Below, one piece after another: positions 1 through 8,531 of a DNA stretch of 24,048 nucleotides. The stretch comes from Candidatus Shapirobacteria bacterium (GTDB lineage Bacteria; Patescibacteriota; Microgenomatia; UBA12405). Positions within the stretch are counted from its first letter, which is position 1; every line of letters starts with the position of its first letter. The notes below the pieces were generated by a model that saw only the letters and a program-made list of their open reading frames with translations, did no database searches and had not been told where the DNA came from. Where the stretch lies: contig JAQVSW010000004.1 in NCBI GenBank assembly GCA_028700345.1, forward strand, positions 1 through 24,048. Reading direction: 5' to 3'. Made by a program: the position numbers and the translations under genes.

Positions 1-720
1 ATAATTAAGTCATACGCCCGCCTTGATCCCCGAATACGCGCTTATCGCAATCGCCTTAATTTAGGTGTTTCCACTACTTCAAACATTGCTATATCCCTCG
101 CTCGCTGCAAATATCTGGCCCGTATGGACGCTGACGATATTTCCACCCCAGACCGCCTGGAAAAACAAATAAAATATTTAAAATCAAATCCTAAAACCGT
201 TATTGTCGGTGCCCAGTGCACCATCATCAATCAAAATAATCAAATTATTGGTTTCAAAAATTTTCCTCTTTCCTCTGCCAGTATCAACGACATGCTTTTC
301 TGGGCTGTCCCCATTCAGCAAGGCTATATGATGATCAATCGCTCTCTTTTACCCAAAAATTTTCCGTGGTACTGTGCCACTAAAACCAGCGCCGAAGAAG
401 TTGATTTATATTTTAGATTGTCCGAGTACGGTCTCTTTGCCAATTTAAAAGACAATCTATACTTTTACCGCCAAGTTGACAATTCTCTTTCCCGTATCAA
501 TCCCAAAAAAACTTTTTATTTGACACTCCAATCACGTCTTATCGCTATCAAAAATGGCTTCCAACCCTCAATCAAAGCTATTTTAGTTAATTTAGCCCAA
601 ATTTTAGTTATCTCAGTCCTGCCATCTTCTCTAATTTATAGTCTCTGGTACTTTATCCGAGGCGTCAATCAAGCTCAATCTAAATCTCAAATTGGGACTT
701 TTGCCTCAATCAAAGTATAA
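1..720 (+). CDS. Glycosyltransferase family 2, 5'-truncated
   Basis: The reading frame is open from the first base, so the N-terminus lies outside the window. The visible part begins inside the GT-A nucleotide-sugar-binding fold: an NLGVS...NIAI stretch, then ARMDADDISTPDRLEKQ, the DxD-type metal and sugar-nucleotide binding signature of family 2 glycosyltransferases. A later part contains EEVDLYFRLSEYG, matching the usual acceptor/catalytic 'ED.....R' region. The last ~50 residues include a hydrophobic stretch that could anchor the enzyme at the inner membrane face. The donor and acceptor cannot be told from sequence; a role in cell-surface glycan or lipid glycosylation is typical of the family. 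It ends 8 bases before the next gene, a large membrane protein, so the two are probably co-transcribed. The internal ATG at 124 is not the true start, because homology continues upstream of it. Confidence 0.9.
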   Translation: MIKSYARLDPRIRAYRNRLNLGVSTTSNIAISLARCKYLARMDADDISTPDRLEKQIKYLKSNPKTVIVGAQCTIINQNNQIIGFKNFPLSSASINDMLFWAVPIQQGYMMINRSLLPKNFPWYCATKTSAEEVDLYFRLSEYGLFANLKDNLYFYRQVDNSLSRINPKKTFYLTLQSRLIAIKNGFQPSIKAILVNLAQILVISVLPSSLIYSLWYFIRGVNQAQSKSQIGTFASIKV

Positions 721-728
721 TTTAATTA

Positions 729-3440
729 ATGCCTTTTCTCTTGTGGATTAAACGTCACCTTCCTCAGTTTTTTCTTGTCTTAATTCTTGGTATTCTCTGT
801 TTTCAAAATTATACTCCCGGCACATTTCTGACCGGCTGGGACAATCTTATGCCAGAACTAGACATCTGGTTAAACCTAAAACGCTCTATTTTTGCCGTCT
901 GGCAACAATATCAGGGCCTCGGCCTGGTTGGTGGGATGGCTCATGCCACTGATCTTATTCGTCAGTTGATAATTCTGCCCTTCACCCTCTTTCTTCCTCT
1001 CAATTTAATTCGTTATCTCTGGCATTTTAGCATGCTGTTTTTAGGTACATTTGGTATTTTTCACCTTCTCAAAAAAAATAAATTCTCTTCTCTAATCTCT
1101 TTTGTCTCAGCTTTATTTTATCTTCTCAATTTTGGTTCCATTCAATATTTTTGGGTTGCCTTTGAGCCATTTTCTACCTTTTGGGGCTTTTTTCCCTGGC
1201 TAATTTATTTTCTTTTAAATTACCTTCAATCCCCTGTAAAAAGCAATCTTAAAAAATTAATTATTATCAACATTCTTGCTATTCCGTCTTTCTATGTCCA
1301 AACAATTTTTGTTGTTTATTTAATTTGCCTTATTTTAGTTTTAATTTCTTGGCTGATATATCAAATTTCAGCGCGCAGCCATAACGCGAAAAGCATTAGT
1401 GTGAGCACTGCAAAAATTTATTCTCAAGCAAATCGACTAAAAAATTCATTAAAAATATTAGTATTAATTTTTTTAATCAATTCTTTTTGGCTTTTCCCTC
1501 AATTTTATTTTCTCAAAACAAATCTCCAGAATCCTACTGCCGGTATCGGTAACTTTATGAGCAATGAAGAAACCTTTGCCCGCAATCAAGTCCGTGGCAA
1601 TTTTTCCGATTTTCTCCTTCTCCGAGGCTATTATTACGATTTTTCCAGTAATGGACAACCACTAATGGCTCCCTGGCTGGCCCATTTTTCTAATCAATAT
1701 TTACTTATCTGTGGTTATTTTATCTCCTTTTTTGTCATCCTTGGACTGATCTCTCTTCTTTCTCGTCCCAAAAAACTTAATTTAATTTCTACTTCACTTC
1801 TTCTCTTTTTTCTTCTTTCTTGCCTTGCTCTTCTTTCCAATCTCAGTCCATTCAAAGAATTAAATTTACTCTTTCGTGATCTCCCGCTAATTAATCAAAT
1901 CTTCCGCTCACCCTGGACCAAATTTTTAGTTCCCGCCTCTTTTACCTTTTCTCTTCTCTTGGCTTTTGGTCTAAATTTTCTTGCTACTTTTTTAAAACAA
2001 ATTAAATATTCTCCTTTTATTTCTAATTTATCTAGCTTCCTAGTTCTAGTGTCTCTTTTCTTTTTTTCCTTTCCTGTTTTCAAAGGCAATTATTTCTCAA
2101 CTGATATTCGCCAAAAAATTCCCTCTGAATATTTTGAAATCTTTTCTTTTCTTAAATCTCAAAATCCTACTGGTCGGATTGCTAACCTACCTCAAGGTTC
2201 CTTTTGGGGCTGGACCAATTATAAGTGGGGGGTATCAGGTTCTGGTTTCCTCTGGTACGCTCTGGAAAATCCAATTCTGGACCGGGCCTTTGATGCCTGG
2301 AATCTAAATAATGAACAATATTATTGGGAACTTGGTCACACCCTTCAAAGTAAAAATTCCACCCTTCTAGAAAACGTTATTTCAAAGTATGCCATCGCAT
2401 ATATAATTTTTGACAACAATATTTATTTCCCTGATGAAAAAATCTACAGTAAACTATCCCTTTCCACCAAAGATCTTCTAAATTCTATTCCCTCTCTTAG
2501 ATTAATTAAAAACACAAAAAATATTTACATTTATCAGTCTCTATACCCCACCAAAATATATCAAACAGATACTACCACAAAGGCTTCTCAATTTAGCTTC
2601 TCTCTAATTGACAAAAATTACCAACAATATGGCGATTATTTATCTATCCAGCAATCAAGCGATACCACTGCCAATCTCTTTACTAATCGTCTCCAATCAG
2701 AGCTTTCTTTTAACCCCCTCTCTCTTGTTGGACCAACAGATCCTATCGCCAATCAAGATGTCACCAACTCAGATCTTTCTCAAAATATCTTTGCCTATAA
2801 TTTTCCTCGTGCCTCACTGGCCCAAAACTATCTAGTTAAAATCACTTCTCGTCACCTTTCAGGCCTGCCTTTAAAAATAAGTGCTGTTTCTGATAATTCC
2901 CAAAGTAAATATTTCTCCACCATTCTTCCCATTTCTCCTTCTCTCTCAACTTCCTGGTTTTTTATTCCAGCTCGTCAATCCGACAACTTTGATTTTGGTA
3001 TAAATTTTATTTTTGACAATACTCCAATTACTACCAGTAATCAAAATTATGTCGACGAAATTATTTTATACCCCATTTCTGTAGACGAGCAAGTTATGTC
3101 TCCGACTCTTAAACGAGAATATCCCAACTCAAAATCTAGTATTTTTTATTACAAAATAAAACCAAATTTTCTTTCCTCTATCCTGGTTTTACCTCAATCT
3201 TTCGACTCAGGTTGGCTTGCTTTTTATTTTGATGATTATCATCGCTTAAAATTCCTCCCTCACTTTGAAATAAACAACTGGGCCAATGGCTGGGAAATTC
3301 CGTCTAACGTCTCTTCTCTAAAATCTAATATCTATATCTTTTTCTGGCCTCAATTACTAGAATTCCTTGGCTTTATTCTTTTATTAATTCCGCTATTTTT
3401 ACTCCTAAGGCCTCGAAATCCCTCTCCACGTAACCCTTAG
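729..3440 (+). CDS. Large multi-pass membrane protein, GT-C/YfhO-like
   Basis: A 903-residue protein. The N-terminal half is a chain of hydrophobic segments (about ten to twelve membrane spans by eye, starting at residues ~10-28) separated by short loops; residues ~450-850 are mostly soluble, and a final membrane span lies close to the C-terminus. An early TGWDN loop and a late SFDSGW...NGWEIP region resemble polyprenyl-phosphate-dependent GT-C glycosyltransferases and YfhO-type proteins, in which a C-terminal extracytoplasmic domain ends with a W..NGW-type strand before a terminal helix. A role in transferring sugars to surface polymers or lipids fits the preceding family 2 glycosyltransferase, which may build its lipid-linked donor; this is inference. 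Its last 68 bases overlap the 3' end of the convergent glyA gene. No clear Shine-Dalgarno site is seen before the ATG. The substrate is unknown. Confidence 0.7.
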   Translation: MPFLLWIKRHLPQFFLVLILGILCFQNYTPGTFLTGWDNLMPELDIWLNLKRSIFAVWQQYQGLGLVGGMAHATDLIRQLIILPFTLFLPLNLIRYLWHFSMLFLGTFGIFHLLKKNKFSSLISFVSALFYLLNFGSIQYFWVAFEPFSTFWGFFPWLIYFLLNYLQSPVKSNLKKLIIINILAIPSFYVQTIFVVYLICLILVLISWLIYQISARSHNAKSISVSTAKIYSQANRLKNSLKILVLIFLINSFWLFPQFYFLKTNLQNPTAGIGNFMSNEETFARNQVRGNFSDFLLLRGYYYDFSSNGQPLMAPWLAHFSNQYLLICGYFISFFVILGLISLLSRPKKLNLISTSLLLFFLLSCLALLSNLSPFKELNLLFRDLPLINQIFRSPWTKFLVPASFTFSLLLAFGLNFLATFLKQIKYSPFISNLSSFLVLVSLFFFSFPVFKGNYFSTDIRQKIPSEYFEIFSFLKSQNPTGRIANLPQGSFWGWTNYKWGVSGSGFLWYALENPILDRAFDAWNLNNEQYYWELGHTLQSKNSTLLENVISKYAIAYIIFDNNIYFPDEKIYSKLSLSTKDLLNSIPSLRLIKNTKNIYIYQSLYPTKIYQTDTTTKASQFSFSLIDKNYQQYGDYLSIQQSSDTTANLFTNRLQSELSFNPLSLVGPTDPIANQDVTNSDLSQNIFAYNFPRASLAQNYLVKITSRHLSGLPLKISAVSDNSQSKYFSTILPISPSLSTSWFFIPARQSDNFDFGINFIFDNTPITTSNQNYVDEIILYPISVDEQVMSPTLKREYPNSKSSIFYYKIKPNFLSSILVLPQSFDSGWLAFYFDDYHRLKFLPHFEINNWANGWEIPSNVSSLKSNIYIFFWPQLLEFLGFILLLIPLFLLLRPRNPSPRNP

Positions 3441-4521
3441 TTGTCATTGCTGGCGTTCCCAGTCTAATTCCTGAAGGTTTCAATGGCCCGGCCTCATCAT
3501 GGGGAATTGTATTGGCATTAACAATAATTCCATTTTCTTCTAATTTTATTGCCACCTCCTTACCTCTCCCCATACCGCAATCTACCACCATCAAATGATT
3601 TTCTGTCCCAAAAACCTTTAATCCTTTAGACTTTAAACTTTCAGCCAATGCTTTTGCATTAACGATTATTTGCTGAGCATATTTTCTAAACTCTTCACCA
3701 TTTGCTTCCTCAAAGGCAACTGCCATAGCGGCAATATTATTCATGTGAGGTCCACCCTGCAGTCCCGGAAATACCGCTCTATCTATTTTTTTAACAAGAT
3801 CTATATCTTTTTCAATTCCCTTTTTAGTTACCCCAATTATTGCCCCCCTTGGCCCTCGAAGGCTCTTGTGAGTCGTCGAAGTAATAATATGGACATAATC
3901 TACCGGGCTCGGATGAACTTCACCAACAATCAATCCGGCAATATGGGAAATATCAGCTACCAGCCACGCCCCGACGCTATCAGCTATCTCTCCAAACTTT
4001 TTCCAATCAAGAATCCAGGGATAAGCCGTTGTCCCTGCAAAAATTAGTTTTGGTTTTTCTTTCTTTACAAAATTAGCTAGTTCTTCATAATTAATTCTCC
4101 CCTCCTCGTTAACATCGTACTGAACTGATTCAAAATATTTTCCCGAAAAAGTAATTTTCGGATGACCATGGGTTAAATGTCCTCCAGCCGAAAGTTTCAT
4201 CCCACAAATTTTATCTCCAGGCTCGAGTAAAGCCATCAAAACCGCACTATTTGCGGGGCTACCGGAATATGGTTGCACATTTAAATGTTCTACTCCAAAT
4301 ATTTTTTTACCTCTTTCGATTGCCAAATTTTCAATCTCATCCACAATTTTATTTCCTTGATAATACCTTTTCCCTGGATAACCTTCAGCATATTTATTAG
4401 TTAAATCGCTCGCCAAACACTTTTTTACCGCCTCAGAGGTAAAATTCTCACTTGGAATCAATCTAATTGTACTATTTTGATATCTTTCCTCTTGTTTAAT
4501 CAAATTAAAAATTTTATCCAT
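3373..4521 (-). CDS. glyA: Serine hydroxymethyltransferase
   Basis: SHMT converts serine and tetrahydrofolate to glycine and 5,10-methylene-THF in the cytosol, with PLP as cofactor. The PLP lysine is K219 in STTHKSLRGPRG. SENFTS (24-29), YAEGYPGKRYYQG (44-56), the ADISHIAGL block (189-197) and a C-terminal RLGTPAMTT are all diagnostic. It has 382 residues against about 415 for common bacterial enzymes, with the shortening spread through loops and the C-terminus; no catalytic block is missing. It is the last gene of the operon, 8 bases after tmk. Its product feeds ThyX two genes upstream, making it the one-carbon donor arm of dTMP synthesis. No Shine-Dalgarno is visible, so translation may be coupled to tmk. 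The 3' end overlaps the convergent membrane-protein gene by 68 bases. Confidence 0.96.
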   Translation of the reverse strand: MDKIFNLIKQEERYQNSTIRLIPSENFTSEAVKKCLASDLTNKYAEGYPGKRYYQGNKIVDEIENLAIERGKKIFGVEHLNVQPYSGSPANSAVLMALLEPGDKICGMKLSAGGHLTHGHPKITFSGKYFESVQYDVNEEGRINYEELANFVKKEKPKLIFAGTTAYPWILDWKKFGEIADSVGAWLVADISHIAGLIVGEVHPSPVDYVHIITSTTHKSLRGPRGAIIGVTKKGIEKDIDLVKKIDRAVFPGLQGGPHMNNIAAMAVAFEEANGEEFRKYAQQIIVNAKALAESLKSKGLKVFGTENHLMVVDCGMGRGKEVAIKLEENGIIVNANTIPHDEAGPLKPSGIRLGTPAMTTKGYVERDFEALGVKIAELIKE

Positions 4522-4529
4522 GAGGTATT

Positions 4530-5141
4530 TTACCCCAAAAAACCTCTTCTTTTTATTTCTTCTCTTATTCTCTCTGACACTTCTTCTTTATTTCCTTCTC
4601 CATTAATCCAAACACAATTATGTTCCGAGTGTTTTTCATACCATAGGTAGCCCTCAAGACAAACCCTCATCTTTTCTGTCGTGTCAAAAATATCAGCATC
4701 TCCCCTTTTTCCAATTCGCTCTGACGCCTCTCTCAAATCAGTATTAAGAATAATCACTAGGTCAGGAGTCAAAATTTTACTTGTCTTATGTAAATCTAAA
4801 AAATATTCTCTCTGCCCTGGCGGCGCATAAGAAATCGTTGATCCACTATATCGATCTTCAAGCACAAAATCATGTTGCTCTAAGGCCGGCAAAATTACTC
4901 TCTGACTATGATTTATTCTATCAGCCACAAATAAAACCTGAAGCGCAGTTGGATCCATTTCATCACTTTTCTTCTTAATAGTATTTTCTATTAAATTCCC
5001 CACTCCAGTATCTCTGGTATGTTCATTAGTTACCAAAACTGACTTATTTTTTACAATTAAATAATCTCTAAGTAAATTAATTTGGGTTCCCTTACCACTG
5101 CCTCCGACTCCCTCAAAAACAATTAATTTCCCTCTCTCCAT
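4530..5141 (-). CDS. tmk: Thymidylate kinase (dTMP kinase)
   Basis: Phosphorylates dTMP to dTDP with ATP in the cytosol. The P-loop GVGGSGKGTQ lies at residues 11-20, the DRY motif (EDRYSGSTISYAPPGQ, DRY at 96-98) holds the nucleotide-binding arginine, and the length of 203 residues is normal. The P-loop GKGT differs from the more usual GKST/GKTT but keeps the lysine and a threonine. The LID region is KRGDADIFD. The start codon overlaps the thyX stop in TAATG, sharing one base, which implies translational coupling. Placed directly after thymidylate synthase and before glyA, it completes a dUMP-to-dTDP cassette. Deoxyguanosine/deoxyadenosine kinases share the fold, but the DRY block and the context favour Tmk. 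Confidence 0.94.
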   Translation of the reverse strand: MERGKLIVFEGVGGSGKGTQINLLRDYLIVKNKSVLVTNEHTRDTGVGNLIENTIKKKSDEMDPTALQVLFVADRINHSQRVILPALEQHDFVLEDRYSGSTISYAPPGQREYFLDLHKTSKILTPDLVIILNTDLREASERIGKRGDADIFDTTEKMRVCLEGYLWYEKHSEHNCVWINGEGNKEEVSERIREEIKRRGFLG

Positions 5142-6748
5142 TAAATTATCCTCCGACTAAAATAACCATTAATATCTTCATTCCACATTGCTTGTCCACA
5201 AAAACGTTCTCCCTCAGGACAATAAGGTGTTTTACCAATCTTTTTTCTCAGTGCACAAGGCGCCATCAACATGTTTACCATCTCCGGAAAAACTACCAAT
5301 GTTTGCTGTGTTTGTTCCAAATCCATAAAAAATATTTCTTCTTGAGCATTATTACATAATCTCAACTTACGTCTATGTAAATAATCCAGTCCATCACCGG
5401 TCTCAATCAATCGAATATTGTGGCTATTCGGTATCAAAGAAATAGCATCTCTCCTTGGTATCCCCGCTTCCAAACATTTGTTTACGTTCTCGATCTCCAT
5501 CACAACAGTCTCAATAAAAAAATCTAAAAGCTGTTGATTTTCTCTAACTACCATTGGTTGAAAACAATCAACCTCTCCATCGAAAATAGATTCCATCGGT
5601 GGCGTCACTCCAGGAATTGTCCTATGTCTTTGTCTTTGTGAATCTCCCGCGTGGGATAAACGCACTGCATTATTAAAATTTATTAATCTCAAACATTGGG
5701 TCAAAGGATCATTGATTCCACTATCAAAAACATCCGCCAATAATTTATTTTTTGTCGGATCCATCAATCTTGACAAAGCATCTTTATCACTCATTTGCTC
5801 TTTAGGAACACCTAATACGTTTCTAACTGCCATCGCCACCACTCCCCTTGTTTGAGGATCAAAAGATAAAAGCATCGATTTCCTATCACCAAGCATCGCA
5901 TCAAACTCTTTTTTACCCTCTTGAATAAATTGGTCACTCACTCCATATTCTCTTTCATCTTCCAGTGGTACTTGTAATTCTTCTAAAATTTGTGGATCTC
6001 TAACGCTTACCGCTTCGATCATTTTTGCCACCATATATCTAGCTTCATTAGAAACATTTGGCAACAAACTAGCTCTATATAACCTAATTAATTGTAATTC
6101 GTTTAGAGTGTAATCAAGAGTTGTAAATTGATTTATTGGCAACACATATCGTGCTACTTCTTGAGACAATTTTTTTATCTTTTCATTCAAATCCCCCCTT
6201 CTTTCAGGATTATTCCAACTACTTTCTGGATATATTTTTCTCATTCTTTTCTCAATTTCAGGAGTTAAAAGTGGTAGCATTTCAAAATATTTATCATTGG
6301 CAAATCTAGCGGAATTCAAAAAAAGTTCTCTTTGTTTTGAATCCAAACCACTTGGTACCAAGAAATTTCCACTTTTCACCTCGACATAGCGCTGACTTTG
6401 TTGGCTAGTATTGTAATAAGGAAAATTATGAAAAAAATCATGAACCACATCTCTAGAAACCATCATTTTCCAAGTAAAAGAAGCATGCATTCTAGTCGTA
6501 TGGTGGCCTGCCTCCAAGGTTGAGTCTAATGTCTTTTGAGCATTTTCTTCCAGTCTAGGTTTCATCGCCGTCACTCCCTTGGCATAACATTGAAATGCTG
6601 TCGTCGAAGCAATATCTCGAACTCCGACCCCAAGAAATTCGTCGGTAGATTGCGAAGCCAATTCCAGTGATATCAATCTCGGAGAAACCTCAAACTTTTT
6701 CTCAAGAGCCAAACACTCATTAAGATAATTTATAGCTTTTTCGCTCAT
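5141..6748 (-). CDS. thyX: Double-domain flavin-dependent thymidylate synthase
   Basis: ThyX-type enzymes methylate dUMP to dTMP using methylene-THF and FADH2. Classical ThyX proteins have 200-250 residues; this one has 535 and looks like two ThyX domains in tandem. Domain 1 (about 30-245) has HHTTRMHASFTW (82-93), SQQSQRYVEV (115-124) and RYVLPINQFT (200-209), but FHN (106-108) occupies the place of the signature RHR. Domain 2 (about 300-520) has a clear QRHRTIPG (373-380) and a matching IPRRDAISLIPN...RRKLRLCNNAQEEI helix block, then three cysteines at 498, 510 and 517. A good Shine-Dalgarno (AAAGGTG) sits 5 bases before the ATG. No thyA appears in the window. Neighbouring tmk and glyA confirm the pathway. 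Whether one or both halves form active sites is unknown; the protein could pair complementary degenerate sites. Confidence 0.88.
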   Translation of the reverse strand: MSEKAINYLNECLALEKKFEVSPRLISLELASQSTDEFLGVGVRDIASTTAFQCYAKGVTAMKPRLEENAQKTLDSTLEAGHHTTRMHASFTWKMMVSRDVVHDFFHNFPYYNTSQQSQRYVEVKSGNFLVPSGLDSKQRELFLNSARFANDKYFEMLPLLTPEIEKRMRKIYPESSWNNPERRGDLNEKIKKLSQEVARYVLPINQFTTLDYTLNELQLIRLYRASLLPNVSNEARYMVAKMIEAVSVRDPQILEELQVPLEDEREYGVSDQFIQEGKKEFDAMLGDRKSMLLSFDPQTRGVVAMAVRNVLGVPKEQMSDKDALSRLMDPTKNKLLADVFDSGINDPLTQCLRLINFNNAVRLSHAGDSQRQRHRTIPGVTPPMESIFDGEVDCFQPMVVRENQQLLDFFIETVVMEIENVNKCLEAGIPRRDAISLIPNSHNIRLIETGDGLDYLHRRKLRLCNNAQEEIFFMDLEQTQQTLVVFPEMVNMLMAPCALRKKIGKTPYCPEGERFCGQAMWNEDINGYFSRRII

Positions 6749-6831
6749 TTACACCTTTATATTCCTGAGGCATCTTTCTTTCAAGTATCTCATCTATATC
6801 AATATTTTCTCTTGCGGTTTTTCTTCAGTTT

Positions 6832-7530
6832 TTATTTCAATTCAAAAGTTACCGTCAAATTTTTATAGACAGTGCTGCTACCAGGCTCAATTGACATTCC
6901 TCCTCCACCCGCTCCATCCCTAGCATACATCGGATAAATTACATTTGATCCAACTCCATCACTCACACTCAGAATTTTTCCCAGTATTCTATTTGAGGCT
7001 CTAGCAATACTTTCTGCCTTATCTTTAGCGTCTTTTATGGCCGCATCATATAAACCTTTCTCGGCCTCATTGGTATCATCCATCATAAAATTAGGACCAT
7101 AAACATTATTGGCCCCACTTTTTGCTAGTAAATCAGCTAAGTCAGTCGCTTTATTTATGTCTCTCAAAATAATTTCTATTGTATTGTTTACCTGCCACTG
7201 ACCAGGGTTTTGTCCCCCTTTTGGTTCTTGATAATAACTTAAGCTTTGAGTCTTAATCTCTGACTCCATTATTCCAAAATCTTTTACCGCTTTTACCAAA
7301 TCATTCATTTTTGTATTTACTTCTGTCATCGCTTTATTTTTATCCATATCTTGAGCCATTACCCCCGCTGAAAAATTAGCAATTTGATTCTTTTCCTGAC
7401 TTTTTGCTTCTCCAATTACAGTTATTACTTCTGGTGTTTGCCAAGTGATTCTGCCCCAGTTTATCCTCTCCCAGGGAACAATCCAAGCTAAGATTAGAAC
7501 GAGAATCACGGTCCCGATTATTTTTTTCAT
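6832..7530 (-). CDS. SIMPL (DUF541) domain exported protein
   Basis: A 232-residue protein. MKKIIG followed by a ~14-residue hydrophobic stretch forms an N-terminal membrane anchor or uncleaved signal, so the bulk should be extracytoplasmic. Residues ~35-232 match the SIMPL/DUF541 pattern: VITVIGEAKS, a repeated K-A-..V..K...L..A.K..GI pattern, SLSYYQEP, then a later A..DA..KAESIA block and a final strand KNLTVTFELK. SIMPL proteins form ring-like oligomers in periplasmic or surface locations; their biochemical role is unclear in most bacteria. It sits inside a nucleotide-metabolism operon (27 bases after the upstream gene and 83 before thyX), and nothing in its sequence explains that placement. 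Between residues ~200 and 220 is a glycine-rich loop (RDGAGGGG). Confidence 0.82.
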   Translation of the reverse strand: MKKIIGTVILVLILAWIVPWERINWGRITWQTPEVITVIGEAKSQEKNQIANFSAGVMAQDMDKNKAMTEVNTKMNDLVKAVKDFGIMESEIKTQSLSYYQEPKGGQNPGQWQVNNTIEIILRDINKATDLADLLAKSGANNVYGPNFMMDDTNEAEKGLYDAAIKDAKDKAESIARASNRILGKILSVSDGVGSNVIYPMYARDGAGGGGMSIEPGSSTVYKNLTVTFELK

Positions 7531-7557
7531 ATTAATTAATTATATAAACAAACACCC

Positions 7558-8451
7558 CTACTTACAAATTGGACACTTTTCTCCACTATACCAACAACCA
7601 CACTGAGAACAGTATCTAAGGCCCTCGGTTTTCCCGTTTCTAAAGCTAATTCCATTTATTGTTTTAACAATAATTATCCCCTCACTGGCAAACTGTCCAC
7701 CTAAACTACTCCCTCCACACCCTCCTCCAGCAAACTTTTGGACTCTCATTTCTCCATATAAATATTTTTTAATCTCAGATCTTAATAAAACACCTTTTCT
7801 TGGCTCAGTCCCCAACTCCCTACTTTGTTTTTCCACTTCCAGTCTAATCGCCACATACATTCTAGTCATCATTTCCCCATCTAAATATATTTTCTCTCCA
7901 AATTCCGACTCAAATTCTGTTGTCATCTTCCTGGCCAATTTCTCAATTAATGCTACTGAAACTCCCTTCTCTTCTTTGACCAAACTCAACATTCTTATTA
8001 AATCGGCCAGCACATATCCCTCCTTATTTATAGCTTCAAAATCATCTAGCTCAGCTTTAGTCATATCCACTTTAAACCTCATCCAGGTAAGTCTTTCACC
8101 CTCACCTCTTATCCAAAAATCGACCATATCATCCGGATAATCCAATTCAATATTCTTTGGACTGACACACACCACCAAGTCCTTTCCGGCTTTTAGTTGC
8201 TCTTCAACCCTTTTTGTATTTTGATATTCAAATTCACAGTTTTTCGATAAGTCTCTTACAGTTTTCCCTGTCTTCTTATCTATAATTTTTTCTCCATCCC
8301 ACTGATAAACGTGACTGAATGCACTTAAAAATAATTCCTCCAAAGATGTTGATATATTCAATTCCAATTGTTCTTTTCTCAATTCACCGGAAAACCCTTT
8401 CAAATAATTTACTTCTCTAATTGGATCAAAATTTAGTCTTTCTTTATTCAT
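7558..8451 (-). CDS. Unknown protein with C-terminal zinc ribbon
   Basis: A 297-residue protein I do not recognise. Residues 1-220 are charged, mixed helix/strand and soluble, with no signal peptide or membrane span. Near residue 240 is a glycine/serine-rich stretch (FAGGGCGGSSLGGQF), and the C-terminus carries CSQCGCWYSGEKCPIC, two CxxC-type pairs that make a compact zinc ribbon. The start at 8451 (MNKERLNFDP) is preceded by an overlapping ATG at 8459 that opens only a four-codon frame (MKNE, stop). No Shine-Dalgarno is evident; instead, the 80-base gap upstream holds a cobalamin-riboswitch-like RNA core. This makes it the gene most directly exposed to that element. It lies after nrdJ and the B12 adenosyltransferase. 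A B12- or RNR-related role is inference from position only. Confidence 0.75.
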   Translation of the reverse strand: MNKERLNFDPIREVNYLKGFSGELRKEQLELNISTSLEELFLSAFSHVYQWDGEKIIDKKTGKTVRDLSKNCEFEYQNTKRVEEQLKAGKDLVVCVSPKNIELDYPDDMVDFWIRGEGERLTWMRFKVDMTKAELDDFEAINKEGYVLADLIRMLSLVKEEKGVSVALIEKLARKMTTEFESEFGEKIYLDGEMMTRMYVAIRLEVEKQSRELGTEPRKGVLLRSEIKKYLYGEMRVQKFAGGGCGGSSLGGQFASEGIIIVKTINGISFRNGKTEGLRYCSQCGCWYSGEKCPICK

Positions 8452-8460
8452 TTTTCATGC

Positions 8461-8531
8461 TCGTGAATTAAGGCTCGGACTATCACCGTAGCGGCACTGT
8501 GAGGGAATTCCACCCTTCTTCTCTTTCTATT
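8461..8531 (-). ncRNA. Cobalamin riboswitch-like element (core 8472-8516)
   Basis: Read on the minus strand, 8516-8503 forms a P5-like hairpin (AGGG, loop UGGAAUU, CCCU), whose loop fits the conserved UGaaAaU of cobalamin riboswitches. It is followed by CACAGU-GCCGCU-ACGGUG (8501-8484), a P6 hairpin with one A.G mismatch whose loop and 3' arm match the conserved CCGCcACUGUGA region. Next comes AUAGUCCGAGCC, close to the 3' core of the short Cbl-II/AdoCbl-variant class (UACGGU.AUA.UCCGA, recalled from known aptamers). GAGAA just 5' could stand for GGGAA. GAAUU in the loop (8510-8506) can pair with AAUUC (8469-8465) near the next start codon, like the L5-L13 kissing contact. Weak points: the 5' strand of P3 is not clear; only UUAAG (8555-8551) with CUUAA (8472-8468) is available as a closing stem. 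I saw no terminator, so translational control is more likely. Confidence 0.65.

Noticed and set aside
8445..8459. Four-codon frame ATG...TAA overlapping the start of the zinc-ribbon gene
   Set aside because: Too short to call; might be a leader peptide but the AT-rich context makes it likely chance.
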